Assembly: GCF_010727475.1 (NCBI RefSeq)
Contig: NZ_AP022567.1
Coordinates: forward strand, 1,922,001 to 1,986,000
Source: Mycolicibacterium mageritense
Lineage (GTDB): Bacteria; Actinomycetota; Actinomycetes; Mycobacteriales; Mycobacteriaceae
DNA: 64,000 bases
Reading direction: 5' to 3'
This document shows positions 8,745 to 17,429 of this stretch, in pieces. How positions within the stretch are numbered: position 1 is the stretch's first letter; each line of letters opens with the position of its first letter. A program made the position numbers and the translations under genes. Under the pieces are notes generated by a model that saw nothing but the letters and a program-made list of their open reading frames with translations, searched no databases and was not told where the DNA came from.

Positions 8745-8767
8745 CTCATTCGCGGGGAGGCGCTCTC

Positions 8768-9502
8768 GTGGCAATTAGTGCCGGCCAAGGCACCGGCAAG
8801 GCCAGCAAGGCCGACTCGGTTCTCCCCAGCGTCAACCGCGTGAGCCGACAGCGCCTGGCCGACCAGATCATCAGCGAACTCCAAACCGCGATCACCAGCG
8901 GGGAACTCAAAGTCGGAGATAAACTCCCACCCGAACCGGTCCTGATGGAACGGTTTGGCGTGGGCCGATCCACTGTGCGTGAAGCCGTACGAGCGCTGGT
9001 CCACAGTGGTGTGCTGCGCGTCCAGGTCGGCGACGGCACGTACGTATCCGCGACGCCCAGCGCCGGCGACACGTTGACGGACAAGATCGGCCGCGCAAGC
9101 GTTGCCGAACTGTTCGATGTACGACGCGCCTTCGAAATGTCCGTTGCCAGCTTGGCCGCCCGCAACCGATCCGACAAGGATATGAAACGCCTCCGTGAAG
9201 CCGCTTCAGCCTGCGAGGACGCCGCCGAGCACGACGACCCGGAGGCGTTTGTGGAGGCCGATTATCGCTTCCACATGGAGGTGGCCGCCGCCACGAAGAA
9301 CACCCTGCTGGTCGACCTCTACGGCGAGTTACGCGGCGCCGTCCGAACGATGATGCGCGAACAGCCCGATGTCACCGACGTCATCTCCCATCACGCTCTC
9401 GCTCTGCACACCAAGCTCTTGAAAGCCCTGCAGGACAAGGACAGTCGCGCCGCCGAACGTATCTGGGCAGCGACGCCCAACCCGTACACAGTCAACCGCT
9501 GA
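8768..9502 (+). CDS. GntR-family regulator, FadR subfamily
   Basis: A 244-residue regulator. The winged helix-turn-helix spans ~28-95 (RLADQIISELQTAITSGELKVGDKLPPEPVLMERFGVGRSTVREAVRALVHSGVLRVQVGDGTYV). The C-terminal part is an all-helical FCD effector domain with the usual metal-site style segments (DVRRAFE near residue 117, EADYRFHMEVAAATKN near 163, SHHALALHTKLLKAL near 209). FCD regulators typically bind small organic acids. The GTG at 8768 follows GGGGAGG with 7-nt spacing. It is divergent from the TcuA-like gene and probably controls that gene and the transporter operon from the palindromes described separately. Confidence 0.93.
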   Translation: MAISAGQGTGKASKADSVLPSVNRVSRQRLADQIISELQTAITSGELKVGDKLPPEPVLMERFGVGRSTVREAVRALVHSGVLRVQVGDGTYVSATPSAGDTLTDKIGRASVAELFDVRRAFEMSVASLAARNRSDKDMKRLREAASACEDAAEHDDPEAFVEADYRFHMEVAAATKNTLLVDLYGELRGAVRTMMREQPDVTDVISHHALALHTKLLKALQDKDSRAAERIWAATPNPYTVNR

Positions 9503-9532
9503 CGCACAAGCCACACCGTCATCGCCAGCCTG

Positions 9533-10138
9533 TCACCGCAAAACGTCGAACAGCCGGAAGATCCACAACACCTGATAGAGGATGGTCAGCGTCACGAAGG
9601 TGAGCTGGTAGCGCTTGTCGGCCACGAACACCGCGATCAACGAGCAGACGATGAGCACGACCTGCTTGACCACGTATTCGGCGCCCAGCGCGTGGAAGTA
9701 GTCCGCGCCCTTGATCGCGGTGTCGATCAGATCGATCGAGAACATGACCGCCAGCAGGCTGTAGAACCACTTCCGCCTGGATTCGAAATAGTCCTGGAAT
9801 CCGTCGTAGTCATCCATCTTGTCGGGATAGAGCAGTGATGCGATCGCGACGAAGAGCGTGGCGTAGAGCAGGACGAAGAAGTACATCTCGAACGTCCAGA
9901 CCTGGATCCGCGACAGCCCGAACTCGTACCACCAGAAGTGGACGATCGCCGACAGCATGAACACCGTCCAGCCGATGTGGACGGAGTAGATCTGGTCGCG
10001 CTTGGGGTGCTGGATGAACCGGGTCATGCCGTTGACCAGTCGTGCGAGGCTCAGTCCGAGCACCATCCCGACGATGATGCGGATATGGATGAACACGTCG
10101 GCCGCCGCCGAACTCGGCACGCCGGCAAGCCTAATCAC
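9533..10138 (-). CDS. Conserved hypothetical membrane protein
   Basis: A 201-residue protein with five or six hydrophobic segments, including IRIIVGMVLGLSLARLV, SVHIGWTVFMLSAIVHFWW, FEMYFFVLLYATLFVAIASLL and VVKQVVLIVCSLIAVFVA. Aromatic residues (FHFWWYEF, YQVLWIFRLF) are frequent. I do not recognise a family function. It starts at a GTG with no clear ribosome binding site, so the start is uncertain. It is convergent with the GntR gene and upstream (minus strand) of nothing obviously coupled. Confidence 0.7.
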   Translation of the reverse strand: MIRLAGVPSSAAADVFIHIRIIVGMVLGLSLARLVNGMTRFIQHPKRDQIYSVHIGWTVFMLSAIVHFWWYEFGLSRIQVWTFEMYFFVLLYATLFVAIASLLYPDKMDDYDGFQDYFESRRKWFYSLLAVMFSIDLIDTAIKGADYFHALGAEYVVKQVVLIVCSLIAVFVADKRYQLTFVTLTILYQVLWIFRLFDVLR

Positions 10139-10184
10139 CGAACCACGCGCGAGAGTCCTTTACCACCGGCGTGTTTGGTTGACG

Positions 10185-11384
10185 TCAGCGTGAAATAGGT
10201 TCGGGCTCGGGGTCGGGAGTGATCGCGCTGTCCAGCGGCGGCACGGGCTTCTCGTTGCGGTACTCCCAGCGGCGCAGCGCCTCCCGGCACGGAGATTCCA
10301 CGAGCGCGTAGCTGACCGCCGCAAGCGCGAAGCCGAACACGAGCGTCAGAACCAGCACGGCCGGCATGCCGCCGTTGAACAGGAACTCACCGATCATCGG
10401 GAACACCATGGCCAGCGCGGCCAGGTGCCACACGAACAACCCGTAGGACCACCGGCCCAGCGTCACCATCACGCGGCTGCCCAGGATGCGGTGCGGCGTG
10501 TCGGGGTGGTCGAGCACGAGCGGGGCCAGCAGAGCTCCCGCGACGACGGCGCCCATCGCGGTCTTGAGAGTGACCTGGCCGACCGAACCCGGGTGCAGGC
10601 CTTCCAGCCCGGCCAGCGGTGACGCCGCGATGCCGAACGCCGCGACGGCGACGACAGCCATCAGGACACGGTTGCGGCCCAGCCGGTGCACCCAGCCGAA
10701 CGGACTCACGGTGAGTTCGGCGAGCACCATGCCCGCGGCGAACCACGAGAAGAACGCAGGCGGCCAGTTCCACTGGTTGAGCCCACTGCTGCCGTCGAAC
10801 GGGATGCGCACCCACAGCAGGCTCAGCGCGGCGACGGCGACGATGACACCGATGCGGGCCCGCACCGGCAGGCGGCGCGCCAGCAGCGCCAGCACCGGCA
10901 GCACGAGATAGAAGGTCACCTCGACCGAAAGGCTCCACATCTGGGTCAGGCCCGGGCTCAGCGTCAAGGGCACGTAAATCTGGGTGAGGCTCAGATTCGC
11001 CAGCCACACCGTCAGGTCCGCGTTCGCCTCGGGCAACAGCAGCAGGATCACGACCACCGCGACCACGTAGCCGGGCATGATGCGCACGACGCGGGACCGC
11101 AGGTAGTGCCCGGTCCGGGGGCGCGGTCGCAATCCACGAGCGGCCGCGGCATGGCCGCGCCACAGCAGGAAGCCCGACAGCGCGAAGAACACCGCGACTG
11201 CCAGGTCGAATCGGCCGAAGATACGGCCCATGACCCCGCCGGTGTGCCCGGTCTGGAATGCGACGTGGGTCAGCACCACGCCCATGGCCGCGCAGGCACG
11301 CATGCCTTCGACGGCCGGGAGAAAACTCCGTGTTCCCCCGACCGGCTCCGGACCGGTCTCCGGGTCCGACGCTGCGCTGGCCAC
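10185..11384 (-). CDS. Integral membrane acyltransferase (acyltransferase 3 family, Rv0228-like)
   Basis: A 399-residue polytopic protein of the acyltransferase-3/OafA type, which moves acyl groups onto extracytoplasmic sugars or lipids. The N-terminal catalytic region shows FLPAVEGMRACAAMGVVLTHVAF with the conserved His, RSRVVRIMPGYVVAV, and MWSLSVEVTFYLVLP with the conserved SxEVxFY motif; about ten membrane segments follow. The GTG at 11384 is chosen; a much longer open frame (to 12902) runs antisense through the next gene and is rejected. The order acyltransferase, DUF3068 protein, large membrane protein matches M. tuberculosis Rv0228-Rv0227c-Rv0226c, so an envelope role is likely. Confidence 0.88.
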   Translation of the reverse strand: MASAASDPETGPEPVGGTRSFLPAVEGMRACAAMGVVLTHVAFQTGHTGGVMGRIFGRFDLAVAVFFALSGFLLWRGHAAAARGLRPRPRTGHYLRSRVVRIMPGYVVAVVVILLLLPEANADLTVWLANLSLTQIYVPLTLSPGLTQMWSLSVEVTFYLVLPVLALLARRLPVRARIGVIVAVAALSLLWVRIPFDGSSGLNQWNWPPAFFSWFAAGMVLAELTVSPFGWVHRLGRNRVLMAVVAVAAFGIAASPLAGLEGLHPGSVGQVTLKTAMGAVVAGALLAPLVLDHPDTPHRILGSRVMVTLGRWSYGLFVWHLAALAMVFPMIGEFLFNGGMPAVLVLTLVFGFALAAVSYALVESPCREALRRWEYRNEKPVPPLDSAITPDPEPEPISR

Positions 11385-11540
11385 GCCGACCAGTGTGCCG
11401 GGACGACCGGGACAGGCCAAACGGCGGGTGAACTGCCCGGCCAGGATGCCGCCGTAGTAAGTAATGGCCTTAGATAGTGCTGTTAGGGTCGAACGGGTTT
11501 GCCTGGAGGACGAGTTGGCCCACACCGAAGGAGGCCCGGT

Positions 11541-12737
11541 TTGAACCGCGCTGTGGCGCTGCGTATCGCGGCGTGCGGACTCATGGGGCTCGGCGCTGCC
11601 CTGTTGATCGCCGCACTGTTGCTGACGACGTACACCAAAGGCAAGATCGCCAAAGTTCCGCTGGACTTGGACACCACCCTGGTCAGCGACGGCACCGCCA
11701 CCGCGTTCGACCCGGCGTCGCTGACCGCGGAGAAGTTCGCCGTCGACCGCAACGTCCCGGTGGCGCTGCAGCAGCAGATCAGCGTGGAATCGCCGTCGAA
11801 CGCCGAGGTGGTGACGTTGCAGGTGGGGACGTCCCTGCGGCGCACCGACCGCCAGCAGGACAACGGCCTGCTGCTCGCGATGGTCGACACCGTGACGATG
11901 AACCGCAGCTCGGCGCTCGCGGTGTCCAGCGAGAGCAACCCGGGTGGCGCGGTGCAGAAGCCCCGAGCGATCGAGGACGACAAACCGCCGACCAACATCG
12001 CGCTGCCGCACGAGGGCCTGACCTACCGGTTCCCGTTCGACACCGAGAAGAAGACCTACCCGTTCTTCGACCCGATCGCGCAGAAGGCGTTCGACGCCAA
12101 CTACGACGGTGAGGAAGACATCAACGGGCTGACCACCTACCGGTTCACCCAGAACGTGGGCTACGACGCGGACGGGAAGCTGGTCGAGCCGGTCAAGTAC
12201 TCGTCGCTGTACGAGGACGACGCGGACAGCTCGGTCACCGCGAGTGCGGCCATGTGGGGCGTGCCCGGCGAACCCGACGAGCGGATCACGATGGACCGCT
12301 ACTACGCCGCGCAGCGCACCTTCTGGGTCGACCCGGTGTCCGGCACGATCGTCAAGGCCCAGGACCACGGCTACCAGTACTACGCGCGTGACGCCCTCAA
12401 GCCCGAGGTGACCTACGTCGACTACAAGGTCACCTACAACGAGGAGACCGTCGAAGCCCAGGTCGCAACCGCCCAGGACGAACGGGACCGGATCGGGCTG
12501 TGGTCGAACATCCTGCCGATCACGTTCACCGCTCTCGGCCTGATCACGCTGGTCGGCGGCGCGGTGTTGGCGTCGTTCGCGCTGCGGGCCGAGTCGACGC
12601 TGATCGACCCGGGCCTCGACGAGGCAGACCACGGCTTCTTCGACACCCAGGGCTTCCAGGTGCCCGGGGCCGAGGCCAAGACCGAGAAGCTGCCCGCACA
12701 ACGGCCCACCGACCTCCCACCGGACCGAGGGGTCTGA
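11541..12737 (+). CDS. DUF3068 membrane-anchored protein (Rv0227c-like)
   Basis: A 398-residue protein with one N-terminal membrane segment (~5-30, GLMGLGAALLIAALLLTTY), a long extracytoplasmic beta-rich domain and a second membrane segment near 331-358 (WSNILPITFTALGLITLVGGAVLASF), followed by a short acidic tail. This two-anchor topology fits the DUF3068 family, which some describe as porin-like in mycobacteria; that role is not shown here. The TTG at 11541 has AAGGAGG at 11528-11534, 6 nt upstream. It is divergent from the acyltransferase and coupled to the following membrane-protein gene. Confidence 0.88.
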   Translation: MNRAVALRIAACGLMGLGAALLIAALLLTTYTKGKIAKVPLDLDTTLVSDGTATAFDPASLTAEKFAVDRNVPVALQQQISVESPSNAEVVTLQVGTSLRRTDRQQDNGLLLAMVDTVTMNRSSALAVSSESNPGGAVQKPRAIEDDKPPTNIALPHEGLTYRFPFDTEKKTYPFFDPIAQKAFDANYDGEEDINGLTTYRFTQNVGYDADGKLVEPVKYSSLYEDDADSSVTASAAMWGVPGEPDERITMDRYYAAQRTFWVDPVSGTIVKAQDHGYQYYARDALKPEVTYVDYKVTYNEETVEAQVATAQDERDRIGLWSNILPITFTALGLITLVGGAVLASFALRAESTLIDPGLDEADHGFFDTQGFQVPGAEAKTEKLPAQRPTDLPPDRGV

Positions 12738-14353
12738 TCCTCCGGAGGTTCTGGACGCCGGCGTATGCGCTGGCGCTGTCCTTGCTGGTGACGGCGCCGC
12801 TGCTGGCGCCTGGGTATGTGCTGCTGCGCGATGCCGTGTCGACTCCGCGGTCGTATCTGACCGACGCGGCGCTGGGGCTGTCGCAAGCGGCCCCACGCGC
12901 ATTGCCGCAGGATTTCTTTCTCGCGGTGACGTCGAGCGTGCTCGACGGCGGCGTGGTGGTGAAGATCCTGCTGATCGCCGGACTGTGGCTGGCCGGCTGG
13001 GGTGCCGCGGTGCTGGTCGGCGAGGTGCTGGCTTCCGAGGCGGGCCTACCTGGTCAGTTCGTCGCCACGACGCTGGCCATCTGGAATCCCTACGTGGCCG
13101 AACGCCTGCTGCAGGGCCACTGGAGCCTGCTGGTCGGTTACGGCTGCCTGCCGTGGGTGGCCGCCGGTGTGCTGCGGTTACGGACGAATTCCGGTTCAGT
13201 GTGGGCGCTGCTGTTCTGGATCGCGCTGGCGGGGCTGACCCCGACGGGCCTCATGCTGGCCACCGTGGTCGCGCTGGTGTGTGTCGCGGCACCCGGCGAC
13301 GGATGGCCGCGGTGGCGGGTCGCGGGCGTCGGGTTGGGCGCCGCAGTGCTCGCCGCGGCGCCGTGGCTGGTGGCTGCGGCGGTCGGCGGTTCGGTGTCCG
13401 CGACCGCCGCGGAGGGTGTGCCCGCGTTTGCTGCCCGCGCCGAACCCGGATTGGGCACGCTCGGCAGCCTGGCCGCTCTCGGCGGTATCTGGAACGGGGA
13501 TGCGGTGCCGGCCTCTCGGACCACACTTTTCGCGGTCGTGGCGACCGTGGTGCTGCTCGGCGTGGTGGTGGCGGGGTTGCCGGTCGTGGCCCGCAGGCCC
13601 GCCGCGGTTCCGCTGCTGGTGCTTGCGGCCGTCGCGGTGATCGCGCCGGCAGTGACTGCGACGGGACCAGGGATGGCCGCGGTCGAGGCGATGATCCGGA
13701 CTGTGCCGGGCCTCGGGGTGCTGCGGGACGGGCAGAAATGGGTCGCCTTGGCCATGCCCGGATACGTCCTCGCGGCGGCCGCTGCGCCGGCGGCCCTCCA
13801 GCGGCTGCGTGTTCCGGCCCCCGCTGCCGCGGCGGTGTGCTGTGCCGCGCTGATCGCGGTGCTGCCCGATCTCGCCTGGGGCGTCGGGGGGCAGCTGCGG
13901 TCCGTGCAGTACCCGCACTCCTGGGCGTCGGCGGCCGCGACCATCAATGCCGATCCCCGACCCGTGGCGGTACTACCGCCCGACAGCATGCGTGAGTTCT
14001 CTTGGGCGGCACCGGTTCTCGATCCGTTGCCGCGTTGGCTGCGAGCCGAGGTGCTGACCACCGGAGACCTGTCGATCGGGGGACGGACGGTTCCCGGTGA
14101 GGGTGAACACGCCCGCGCAGTGCAGAACCTGCTGCTCTCCGGCGCATCCCCGCAACAGCTCGCCGAAGCCGGCGTGGGTTGGGTGGTGCACGAGTCCGAC
14201 GACGACGTCACGGTGCAACGGATCGGCGGCACCGCGCCGGCGTCGCCGCATCGGGGGCTGTTGATCGCCGCTCATCTGGTGTGGCTTGGCCTGCTGGTCG
14301 GGGCCGGTGTGGGCCTGGCGGTACGACTGCTCCGGCGCCGCTCGGCCGACTAG
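12734..14353 (+). CDS. Large multi-spanning membrane protein (Rv0226c-like)
   Basis: About 539 residues with roughly a dozen hydrophobic segments and a soluble C-terminal part (~400-505, containing VQYPHSWASAAATINADPRPVAVLPPDSMREF) before a last membrane helix. The layout resembles GT-C-like envelope proteins, but no catalytic motif is secure. The start is uncertain: CTG at 12734 overlaps the preceding stop (CTGA) and TTG at 12782 is an alternative; no ATG or GTG is well placed before the first helix. Frame continuity further upstream runs through the DUF3068 gene and is not used. It follows that gene as in the M. tuberculosis order. Confidence 0.8.
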   Translation: MILRRFWTPAYALALSLLVTAPLLAPGYVLLRDAVSTPRSYLTDAALGLSQAAPRALPQDFFLAVTSSVLDGGVVVKILLIAGLWLAGWGAAVLVGEVLASEAGLPGQFVATTLAIWNPYVAERLLQGHWSLLVGYGCLPWVAAGVLRLRTNSGSVWALLFWIALAGLTPTGLMLATVVALVCVAAPGDGWPRWRVAGVGLGAAVLAAAPWLVAAAVGGSVSATAAEGVPAFAARAEPGLGTLGSLAALGGIWNGDAVPASRTTLFAVVATVVLLGVVVAGLPVVARRPAAVPLLVLAAVAVIAPAVTATGPGMAAVEAMIRTVPGLGVLRDGQKWVALAMPGYVLAAAAAPAALQRLRVPAPAAAAVCCAALIAVLPDLAWGVGGQLRSVQYPHSWASAAATINADPRPVAVLPPDSMREFSWAAPVLDPLPRWLRAEVLTTGDLSIGGRTVPGEGEHARAVQNLLLSGASPQQLAEAGVGWVVHESDDDVTVQRIGGTAPASPHRGLLIAAHLVWLGLLVGAGVGLAVRLLRRRSAD

Positions 14354-15351
14354 ATGCCCGCATCCACCTCGAGCAGGATCTTGCCCCGGACGTGGCCGGC
14401 CGCGACGCGGCGGTGCGCTTCAGCGGCCTGATCGAGCGGCAGGATCTCCAGCTGCGGCGCGCGGATCTTCCCGGCGCCGAGCGCGGCAACCAACGCGTTG
14501 AGCTGGCGTTCTTGATTGGCGTAGTTGGACATGGTGGGGACGACCGATACGCCGAGTTCGGCGGCACGTGCCGGGTCGGGCATCGGCTCGTCGGCGATCA
14601 GCGTGGCGATCGGCGTCACGGTGCCGCCACGCCGGACCAGCTCGATCGAGTCCAGCAGGGTGCCCTGGCCGACGGTGTCCACCACGAGATCGACCCCGTC
14701 GGGTGCCCACCGCCGCACCGCGTCAGCGACACCGCCCGCACGGTAGTCGATCGCCAGATCGGCACCGAGGGCCCGCACATAGTCGAGATTGGCCGGGCCG
14801 CACGTCGCCGCCACCTTGGCACCGGCCATGCGCGCGAGCTGGATCGCGTAGCTGCCCATGCCGCCGGCACCGCCGTTGATCAGCACCGTGGACCCGGCGC
14901 CCGTGCCGCCGACGTCGAAGAGCGCCTCCCAACAGGTGACCCCGGCGGTCGGCAGGGCCGCGGCGTCGGGGAACGGCACGGTGTCGGGCAACTTGACGAC
15001 GCGCCCGCGGTCGGAGGCCACGTACTGCGCGTACGTGCCGCGCTCGCCGCGCCCCATGTTGGACGCCGTGACGACGCGGTCGCCCACCGCAAGATCCGTC
15101 ACCTGCTCACCGACCTCGGCGACCACGCCGGCCGCGTCGAATCCGAGCACGAACGGGAACCGGTACTCGAAGAACGGCGCCAGCCATCCTTCGCGCGTCT
15201 TCCAGTCGGCCGGGTTGACCCCGGCATATGCCACGCGCACGATCACACCGCAGGCCGCGGCCTGGGGGCGCTCGATGTCGGCCACGTGCAGCACCTCGGG
15301 GCCACCGAACTCGTCGAGCACCATCGCGCGCATCATCGCCTGCGGATTCAT
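14350..15351 (-). CDS. NADP-dependent quinone oxidoreductase-like enzyme (MDR superfamily)
   Basis: A 333-residue medium-chain reductase without the structural zinc cysteines, so of the quinone reductase type. The GroES-like half (VRVAYAGVNPADWKTREGW, PFVLGFDAAGVVAEVG) precedes the Rossmann half with TVLINGGAGGMGSYAIQLARMAGAKVAATCG. The C-terminal HRRVAAGHVRGKILLEVD is typical. Physiological substrate is unknown; homologues reduce quinones or activated alkenes with NADPH. Its stop overlaps the stop of the convergent membrane-protein gene by 4 bp (14350-14353). It lies between two envelope genes but need not share their role. Confidence 0.9.
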   Translation of the reverse strand: MNPQAMMRAMVLDEFGGPEVLHVADIERPQAAACGVIVRVAYAGVNPADWKTREGWLAPFFEYRFPFVLGFDAAGVVAEVGEQVTDLAVGDRVVTASNMGRGERGTYAQYVASDRGRVVKLPDTVPFPDAAALPTAGVTCWEALFDVGGTGAGSTVLINGGAGGMGSYAIQLARMAGAKVAATCGPANLDYVRALGADLAIDYRAGGVADAVRRWAPDGVDLVVDTVGQGTLLDSIELVRRGGTVTPIATLIADEPMPDPARAAELGVSVVPTMSNYANQERQLNALVAALGAGKIRAPQLEILPLDQAAEAHRRVAAGHVRGKILLEVDAGI

Positions 15352-15415
15352 GAGCCGACGGTATGGCCGACCCGCAGTCGCTCGGGCCGGAGGTTCCGCT
15401 CACCGGGACAGCGAG

Positions 15416-16576
15416 CTAAACCAAGCCGCTCACATAGCGGCCGTCGCGCACCGATTCCAGCACGCTGCGCATGGCGTCGGCGCTTTGCGCCCAAGAGAAT
15501 TCGTCGCTGCGGGCCTGCGCCTTGCTGCCCAGTTGCACGCGCAGCACGGGATCCGCCAACAGCTGCCGCAGCCCCGATACCAGGCCGTCGCAGTCGTCGA
15601 CCAGCAGGCCGGTCACGCCGTCGACGATCGAATCCGTGAGCCCGCCCGAGGAGCGGTAGCCGATCGTGGGCACGCCGTGCTGCGCGGCCTCGGTCACGGC
15701 CAAACCCCAGCCTTCTTTGCGCGACGGCAGCACATGCACCCAGCTCTGCTGCAGCACACGGTGTTTGGTCACATCGTCGACGTGGCCGTGGAATGTCACC
15801 AGGTCGGAGATGCCCAGCAGTTCGGCATGGTCGACCAGCCGCTGCTGCCACCAGCCGCCGCCGAGGATGTCCAAATGCAGATCGGGTACCTCGTCGCGCA
15901 GGGCGGCAACGGCTTCCAGTGCGTCCTCGATCTGCTTGTGCGGCACCAGGCGCGAAAGCACCACGAGACGCGGGGTCTGCGAGCGCGCGAGCTCCAACGT
16001 CTCCGCGGGCGCCTGGTCAAGGCCGTTGCGCACCACGGCGATTCGTCCCGAGTCCACCCCGAGCTCGTTGAGGTCGCGTGCCGAGGGCAGTGACACCGTG
16101 ACGTATTGATTGCGCCGGTGCAGCCGTGGCGAGAGCCTCGACTCCACGAACCACCCGACGCGGCCCATCACCGGCCCGGCCACGGGCCAGAGCTCGCGGT
16201 GACAGTGATGCACCAGCACCGCGACCCGCTTGCCGAACGCCAGGCGGGCCAGGAACGGCAGACCGTTCTGGGTGTCGATCACGACGTCGGGCCGGACCCG
16301 CCGCAGCGGACCGAGGCCGATCCTGGCCGCGACCATCGCCAGCCCGGCCCAGATGTACACCGAGTAGGGGCCACCGCCGCGGCTGATGCGCACGCCGTCG
16401 ACGACCTCGTCGCGTGCCGCACCGGGATAGCGCGCGGTGCGCAGCGTGACGTCGATGCCTTCCTTTGCCCACTGCGCGCCGATGCGCTGCACGTAGGCCT
16501 CGCTGCCGCCGCCTTGCGGATGCCCGGTATCCCGCCAGCACAGCAGCAGGATCGAGCTCACGGGACGGGCAGACAT
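15416..16576 (-). CDS. Glycosyltransferase, GT4-like (Rv0225-like)
   Basis: A 386-residue GT-B glycosyltransferase. The N-terminal part has GHPQGGGSEAYVQRIGAQW and VVIDTQNGLPFLARL. The C-terminal nucleotide-sugar domain carries RLVVLSRLVPHKQIEDALEAV, ILGGGWWQQRLVDHAELLG and the ExxE-like segment PSRKEGWGLAVTEAAQHGVPTIGYRSSGG. It should transfer a sugar from a nucleotide donor at the inner face of the membrane. The ATG at 16576 is chosen; the open frame continues to 16891 antisense to the methyltransferase gene. It is divergent from that methyltransferase by 33 bp. Acceptor unknown; the neighbourhood suggests an envelope glycolipid. Confidence 0.93.
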   Translation of the reverse strand: MSARPVSSILLLCWRDTGHPQGGGSEAYVQRIGAQWAKEGIDVTLRTARYPGAARDEVVDGVRISRGGGPYSVYIWAGLAMVAARIGLGPLRRVRPDVVIDTQNGLPFLARLAFGKRVAVLVHHCHRELWPVAGPVMGRVGWFVESRLSPRLHRRNQYVTVSLPSARDLNELGVDSGRIAVVRNGLDQAPAETLELARSQTPRLVVLSRLVPHKQIEDALEAVAALRDEVPDLHLDILGGGWWQQRLVDHAELLGISDLVTFHGHVDDVTKHRVLQQSWVHVLPSRKEGWGLAVTEAAQHGVPTIGYRSSGGLTDSIVDGVTGLLVDDCDGLVSGLRQLLADPVLRVQLGSKAQARSDEFSWAQSADAMRSVLESVRDGRYVSGLV

Positions 16577-16597
16577 CGTGTTGAGCGTACCGGTGAG

Positions 16598-16603
16598 TAG
16601 TTT
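16598..16603 (+). promoter_or_regulatory. -10 element for a leaderless methyltransferase mRNA
   Basis: TAGTTT fits the mycobacterial TANNNT -10 box and ends exactly 6 nt before the GTG at 16610, so transcription could start on the start codon itself. No ribosome binding site precedes that GTG, which agrees with a leaderless message. Confidence 0.5.
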
Positions 16604-16609
16604 GGGCGG

Positions 16610-17374
16610 GTGAATCCGACCGACCGCTTTGCCCGCCGGGCCACGCTGAGCCGGTCGGTGCGGCTGCTGAGCGAGTTCCGGTTCGAGCAGACCGATCCGG
16701 CCCGGTTCTACGGCGCGCTGGCCGACGACACCGTCGCGATGGTCACCGACCTGTGGACCGGCACCACGGGTCGCTCGGCCTCCGGACACACGGTGCTGGA
16801 CGTCGGCGGCGGCCCCGGTTACTTCGCGTCCGCATTCGAAGCCACGGGAATGCCCTACATCGGCGTCGAGCCCGACCCGCGCGAGATGCACGCGGGCCCA
16901 GCCGGCGGCACGTCGGCAGGCACGTTCGTCCGGGCGTCGGGCATGGCGCTGCCGTTCGCCGACGACAGTGTGGACATCTGCCTGTCATCGAACGTCGCCG
17001 AGCACGTGCGCCACCCGTGGCGGATGGGCAACGAGATGCTGCGGGTGACCCGTCCCGGGGGCCTCGTGGTGCTGTCGTACACCGTGTGGCTCGGGCCGTT
17101 CGGCGGCCACGAGATGGGGCTCACGCACTATCTGGGCGGGGTCCGCGCGGCCGAGCGGTACACGCGCAAACACGGCCACCGACCCAAGAACGACTACGGC
17201 TCGTCGTTGTTCGCCGTGTCAGCGGCCGACGGCCTGCAGTGGGCGGCGAGCACCGGCGCGCTCGTTCAAGCTTTTCCCCGCTACCACCCACGATGGGCGT
17301 GGTGGATGACGTCGGTGCCGGGGTTTCGGGAAGTCGCGGTGAGCAATCTGGTGCTGGTCCTGCAGCCGCGGTAA
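16610..17374 (+). CDS. SAM-dependent methyltransferase (Rv0224c-like)
   Basis: A 254-residue class I methyltransferase. The SAM-binding motif is TVLDVGGGPGYFASAFEATG (~61-80), with an acidic residue after the next strand (YIGVEPD) and the later motifs MALPFADDSVDICLSSNVAEH and RVTRPGGLVVLSY. The protein ends with a PGFREVAVSNLVLVLQPR strand. It is probably a small-molecule or lipid-linked sugar methyltransferase, given the divergent glycosyltransferase 33 bp away. The start GTG has a TAGTTT -10 box 6 nt upstream and no ribosome binding site, suggesting leaderless translation. Acceptor unknown. Confidence 0.93.
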   Translation: MNPTDRFARRATLSRSVRLLSEFRFEQTDPARFYGALADDTVAMVTDLWTGTTGRSASGHTVLDVGGGPGYFASAFEATGMPYIGVEPDPREMHAGPAGGTSAGTFVRASGMALPFADDSVDICLSSNVAEHVRHPWRMGNEMLRVTRPGGLVVLSYTVWLGPFGGHEMGLTHYLGGVRAAERYTRKHGHRPKNDYGSSLFAVSAADGLQWAASTGALVQAFPRYHPRWAWWMTSVPGFREVAVSNLVLVLQPR

Positions 17375-17384
17375 ATCCGTCAAC

Positions 17385-17398
17385 TGGAACAGGTTCTC
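17385..17398. promoter_or_regulatory. KstR-like operator before the aldehyde dehydrogenase
   Basis: TGGAACAGGTTCTC matches the KstR cholesterol-regulator consensus TNNAACNNGTTNNA except for the last base. It sits 45 to 32 bp upstream of the ATG at 17430, overlapping the expected -35 region. A TAGTGT -10 box lies at 17417-17422. KstR represses sterol and fatty acid catabolism genes in mycobacteria; I recall the M. tuberculosis homologue Rv0223c being in that regulon but cannot check it here. Confidence 0.6.
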
Positions 17399-17429
17399 GT
17401 TTTACCGAATTCTGGGTAGTGTGACGCTC

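Noticed and set aside
11385..12902. 505-residue N-terminal extension of the membrane acyltransferase
   Set aside because: The stretch is low-complexity His/Arg/Asp-rich sequence, antisense to the well-supported DUF3068 gene; the family N-terminus begins near 11384.
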